Source: Austropuccinia psidii
Taxonomy: Eukaryota > Basidiomycota > Pucciniomycetes > Pucciniales > Sphaerophragmiaceae
Direction of reading: 5' to 3'
NCBI GenBank assembly: GCA_023105745.1
Contig: JALGQZ010000009.1
Location: 6,323,937-6,387,936, forward strand
DNA length: 64,000 bases
Each line of letters begins with the position of its first letter. Positions within the stretch are counted from its first letter, which is position 1. Both the position numbers and the translations under genes were made by a program. Of the stretch, positions 59,860 through 64,000 are shown in pieces. A model generated the notes under the pieces. That model saw only the letters and a program-made list of their open reading frames with translations, was not told where the DNA came from and did not search any database.

Positions 59860-61180
59860 ATACTATATTATATGAATGTAATGCTAGTGTTTCATCTGGA
59901 CATCTCTCAGAAGATAGGACACTAGAACGGGTTAAAGCCTGCTCTTAGGGGCCAAACTGGAGAAAAGATGTTTCAGAATACTGCCAAACCTGTGACAGAT
60001 GTCAAAAAGCAAGCAGATCCACAAGAAAGAAGTTTGGAAGTATTATCCAAATTGAAGAGCCAAAATCCCCATGGTAAGTAGTTCATATGGACTGGGTGAC
60101 ATCCTTGCCTCCAGGAGACAGGAGTTATAATGCATGCCTAGTACTAGTTGACAGATACAGCAAAACTTCAATGCTCTTACCATGTCATAAAGATGACACA
60201 GCTATAGACACAGCCATAATGATATGGAATAGAGTTATTATCAACACAGGCTTATTCCAAAATAACAGAGGTGACAGAGTCCCAAAATTCACTTCAGCAT
60301 TATGGACAAACCTCCATAACTTGTTTGTGAAAAATTTATCATTATCAGAAGCTTACCACCCTCAAGCTAATGGTCTAGAAGAAAGAATGATACAAACCTT
60401 ATAAGACATGATCAGAAGATTCTTTGCTTATGAAATAGAATTAAAAGACTCTGATGGCTTTACCTAGGATTGGTGTACCCTAATACCAGCTCTTGAGCTG
60501 TCATATAAAACATTAATCCATTCTTCAACTGGTAAAACACCAGAAATGTTATAGAAAGTTTGGAATCCAAGACTTCCTTATGATACCCTCAAAAAGGACT
60601 TAGTGGATATACATCCAACAGCAAGCAGTTTAAAAATGATGCTTGACAAAGCTAGAAATAATGCAAACAAATTTATGCAAGACTCTTTTAAATATTCAAA
60701 AGAGAGATGGGATAAAAGTCATAAACCACCTGACTTTAAAATAGGAGACTTGCTATTAGTATCAACTCTGGATTTTAATAATATCAAGTCCCAAAGAAAA
60801 TGAAAGAATCCTTTGCAGGACCATTTATGATAAAAGCACTACATGGACCTAATGCCATGCAATGAGAGCTAACAGGTGAGCTCATCAACAAACACCCAAC
60901 CTTCCCTGTAAGTCTGATAAACACTTAAAGCTCAATTGATGAATATTTATTTCCACTAAGAAATAAACACCCACTTCAAATCCCCCCTCTAGAGGAAGGA
61001 GAAGAAAAGAAAATTGTAAAAGTCCTTAAAGAAAGAAGGAAAAGAAGCAAAAAAGAAAGGGACTACCTTGTAATGTATAGAAACCCAACTCAAGATAATG
61101 TATGGCTACTTGAGAAAGACATAACTAATGCTGATAAACTACTAAGAAGGTTCAGAAATGAAAGAAGACCTAAAGAATAA
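59860..61180 (+). pseudogene. Integrase and chromodomain of A2 (broken)
   Basis: The zinc-binding part reads [20 protein letters not shown], in which the first His of HHCC is Asn. TAG at 59946-59948 follows, then CQTCDRCQK. The catalytic core is 60087-60404: HMDWVTSLPPG, GDRVPKFTSALW and LEERMIQTL keep D, D and E. Stops lie at 60075-60077, 60402-60404, 60465-60467 and 60552-60554. The post-core region GDLLLVSTLDFNNI is in 60603-60803. The chromodomain (about 61007-61180, TAA at 61178) reads KIVKVLKERRKRSK, DYLVMYRNP, NVWLLEKDI, LLRRFRNERRPKE. Confidence 0.88.
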
Positions 61181-61297
61181 AAGAGTTGAGCATTATTGAG
61201 CTTCAAGACTAAGAAAGTCTAATGAAGAGGTAGGACAGTGGATGATACCCTAATTAAATATATCAGATTGTAGTACAGCTTTTTTGGTGGTAGGGAA

Positions 61298-63193
61298 TGT
61301 GAGCCTTTGAGATATGACCACATATCCAAATATTTCACAAGAAAAACTTTACACTAATTATTCCTCCAAATAATTCCCTTAGAATAAATGAAAATACCAT
61401 AAAAAAGAATAAATGCTGAATTAACTTAGAATATGATTAGTAAGCATGTAAAAGGAACTAAACCAGTAGATTTCTCATGATAAAACACACATATATCATT
61501 TTTATGGCATATCTGTAAAGTCAATAACTAATGAACAATAAGCTTAAAATGCCATAAAAAGACATAAATTCTTATTTATCTCAGAAACCAATGAAACAAA
61601 ATGTGAAATAAATTGCACCATTTGATTCCCCATGAAAACCTACACACATTAATATTTTATGCCATTTCTCTAAAGTCAATACTTAAGGAATTAAGCTGAA
61701 TATATGCACTTTCTTGGTCAGTGCATACATTCATGGTTTTTAGCTAATATCTCTTGAAATATAAATTATGGAGAGTTAAGCCAAAAATAAGTTTAAAATG
61801 TAATTACTTTAAAAACACAGATATGAACGTTATTTTACAAGTTATAAACAAGCTTATAACTTGTAAGGGTTTATTGAACAAAATTGCTAAAGCTGTTGAC
61901 CACTTTGTTTTGAAAGTGGTCCAAACTCCAAAAAAAAGTGGATATTAAGGTTCTGCTAGTTCATACTTGAAGAATTATGTATTTTTTATCATAATATGCA
62001 AGGTATAACCCCCTGAAATCAAGGTTTGAAGTTTGAAATATTGAATTTAGACAGAAAGGATGAGATACAAGAAAAGTCATCAAAAATAGAGTTTTGATGA
62101 TGTAATGAAATTCTCTTGGAAGTTTAATAAGGAAATGCCAAGCTATCAGAATTAACTCTTTGAAGATATTTAGTGCATATAAATTCAAAGTTATTAATGA
62201 TCAAACTTTATGCTTAAAGTTGATCATTCATGATCACTCACTGTAATAATATTTTAAGTTTAACAGTTATATAAGTGATAAAACTGTTGAATACTGTTAT
62301 ATTCTGATTAATACTACTAAACTCTACAAAGGTTAGGCTTCTGCCAAGCCTATTATGTTGTAAGCTTAGAGCTATAGTGATAACTATAAATAATGGCATA
62401 ATAATGAGATAAGATGGTTTGATGATGATGTACTGATCATTTCTAGTAGCTATCATCAGTATACGTCTACTAGAAGCCTACTGGACTTTAGAAGGGAGGA
62501 ATTTACTATAAATAGAGCTCTTTTTACTCTCTTTCCCCCCACACACATCAAAAACAATAAAAAGGTAAAATCTTTATTCTTGATATAAAAATCATTTATA
62601 TCCTCAAAAGACTAAAGGTAATATTTATTATAATCATAAAATATTGACATTATTACTCTATTTGTTTAACTTTTTTGTTATATTTCTCTATGAATCTCAT
62701 TTCCATGTAAATTTAAGAATAATTGTAATTTCTCTTATTTTATGTTGTAAATACAATTTAAATGAGTTGTATTTACATATTTTGACATAGAATCTTTCAA
62801 AATTACTATATTAAATGTTAAAATTAGGTTATTTTCTCTTTTATAATAATTTCTCTCTATTATTGCTCTTATTAGTTCTTTTATCAATAGAAATAGTGTT
62901 TATATTGATATATAACATTAATAGTGGTAATATTAATGTTAAGAATTGTTTTTTATTATTAAAAAAAATTTACACCTTTTTTATTTGTTGGTAAAAATAA
63001 TAAAGAGCCTTAGATATATCAATATATTTATTTTTATTATATTATATTATATTATTATATTTATTTAATAATATAATAATTTTACACCATAATTATAGTT
63101 ATGATTTATTTTATTCATTAAATAAGGAAATTCATAGTACAATAAGTGAAATATTTGTAATATTTACTTATTGTTTCATAGTCAAACCTTACA
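61298..63193 (+). repeat. 3' LTR of A2 (family A, 1896 bp)
   Basis: Starts TGTGAGCCTTTGAGATATG, directly after GGTGGTAGGGAA, and ends CCTTACA. Aligns with the 5' LTR throughout, with many substitutions and small indels. Contains the intact TATA-like block at 62507-62516. Short open frames 61754-61948, 61961-62188 and 62238-62456 are LTR sequence. Confidence 0.92.
62507..62520 (+). promoter_or_regulatory. Putative LTR TATA box (TATAAATAGAGCTC)
   Basis: Best match to a TATA box in the family-A LTRs, conserved in position and flanks with A1 (5431-5446) and, altered, the A2 5' LTR. If active it could drive transcription out of the element into the flank to the right. Confidence 0.5.
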
Positions 63194-63198
63194 GATAT
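63194..63198 (+). other. Right target-site duplication of A2 (GATAT)
   Basis: Perfect repeat of 51077-51081, directly after the LTR end. Confidence 0.85.
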
Positions 63199-64000
63199 AG
63201 CTAGAAGTCCTCTCCCTCAATTTTCACTTTTCCCCATCTAGAAGCTGTAATAAGAATTTAATATTTCTAATCTCTTCACTAGAGGGATATACAAGAAATG
63301 TTTTTTAATTAATTAAGCTTAGTGACTGTGGTTTGTTTTTTACAGATTGCAAGAGGAGAACAATTCTTATAAGACTTAAATTCATTCCTTACTAGTAGGT
63401 AGGCTAGTAATTGTATTAAACTATCAAGAATATTTAATCTTGAACCTCATGGGAAATTTTTCTCTACAGTTTTCATTTTAAGCCATAAAAGTATTTTTGA
63501 GATATTTTTTTCAAGAAAGCCATCACCCAAAAACATTATTTGGGCTTTCAAATAAAGTCATTTTGCTATAAACCTCCGCAAAGGTAATAATTATTTGTTT
63601 TTTGGAAGAAAATATGCACAACCACGAGTAGCTTTACTACTTCCAAAATTAAAGTTGACCAGAATTTTCAAATAGTTTTTCACTAGTTTTTCTTGTAATA
63701 TACCCTTGAAAAAAGTGATTTCTCCTTTTTTAGAATGAACCCTGCACAAGTGAAGTTATTTTCCACAGTTTTGAAAGAAAAAATATTTTCATTTATCATT
63801 TGATACCTAATAAGCTATAATCAATAAAAGGAATAAGAACAAAAGAAGCTGGAGTTCATTGTTATTGGTATTTCATTTTTAACATGTAATTATTAGTAGT
63901 ATTATAAAAATCTTAGGACACCTTGGACACTCTGTTATCAAAGCATACCACCACAAGTGCTATTAAATCACCTAAATTGAATCTTATTCTTAGCAATTAT
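63199..64000. other. Right flank of A2, no gene recognised
   Basis: AT-rich sequence with no open frame of interest and no relation I can see to the other repeats in the window. It should be the continuation of the 50266-51076 sequence before A2 inserted. Confidence 0.4.

Larger units (their letters stand above)
51082..63193 (+). mobile_element. Ty3/Gypsy chromodomain retrotransposon A2, structurally complete (12112 bp)
   Basis: Two LTRs with TG...CA ends, a primer-binding site, leader with an inserted MULE-like element, spliced first exon, gag, protease, reverse transcriptase, RNase H, integrase, chromodomain and a purine-rich stretch (GGTGGTAGGGAA) before the 3' LTR. It is flanked by a perfect GATAT duplication. 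Without the MULE insertion and one copy of its duplication it would be about 10.4 kb. The LTRs have visibly diverged (estimated by eye near 80-85 percent identity), and the reading frame has at least seven stops, so it is an old, inactive copy. Confidence 0.95.

Overview
The window reads as an AT-rich, repeat-packed region of a filamentous fungal nuclear genome. Ty3/Gypsy chromodomain retrotransposons with very long LTRs (about 1.9-2.0 kb), short GT-AG introns and DUF659-type hAT and FAR1/MULE-type DNA transposons fit a transposon-bloated basidiomycete. A rust fungus (Pucciniales) is my best guess, but that is inference from composition and element types. There is no bacterial gene organisation, and I found no rRNA, tRNA or CRISPR array.

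Layout. (1) 1-6680: the 5' part of a minus-strand Gypsy element (A1), with one LTR at 4751-6680, a primer-binding site, and gag and pol running off the left edge. (2) 6681-8829: AT-rich, no gene. (3) About 8.85-11.5 kb: an island of visibly higher GC that matches nothing else here. It holds the best host-gene candidate, a four-exon minus-strand gene (9564-10464) for a 213-residue C2HC zinc-finger/coiled-coil protein, and head-to-head with it the 3' exons of a possible second gene (10690-11007). (4) 11-16.2 kb: AT-rich, no gene recognised. (5) 16.2-26.2 kb: layered wreckage. Two family-B LTR copies flank a gag remnant and a family-C LTR that is split by a 2.9-kb hAT transposon with matching terminal inverted repeats and an 8-bp target duplication. 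(6) 26.2-38.2 kb: further degraded family-B and family-C LTRs, a protease fossil, and a well-preserved integrase-chromodomain fragment ending next to an (AAAT)n microsatellite. (7) 40512-50265: a nearly complete minus-strand Gypsy element (B1) whose 5' LTR is truncated. (8) 51082-63193: a structurally complete plus-strand Gypsy element (A2, 12.1 kb) with two LTRs, a perfect 5-bp target duplication (GATAT), all domains recognisable but several stop codons, and a 1.7-kb MULE-like transposon inserted in its leader with its own 8-bp duplication.

The retrotransposons share one plan: LTR (TG...CA), primer-binding site TGGGGGCCTGGCCATG or a variant, a 150-nt leader exon bounded by splice signals (families A1 and A2), gag with a CCHC knuckle, aspartic protease, reverse transcriptase (YIDD), RNase H, integrase (HHCC, DDE) and a C-terminal chromodomain. 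Every copy is inactivated. The only uninterrupted recognisable reading frames are the spliced zinc-finger/coiled-coil gene and a 148-residue FAR1-like protein inside the MULE-like element. Nesting gives a relative chronology: LTR C is older than the hAT inside it, and A2 is older than the MULE inside it.
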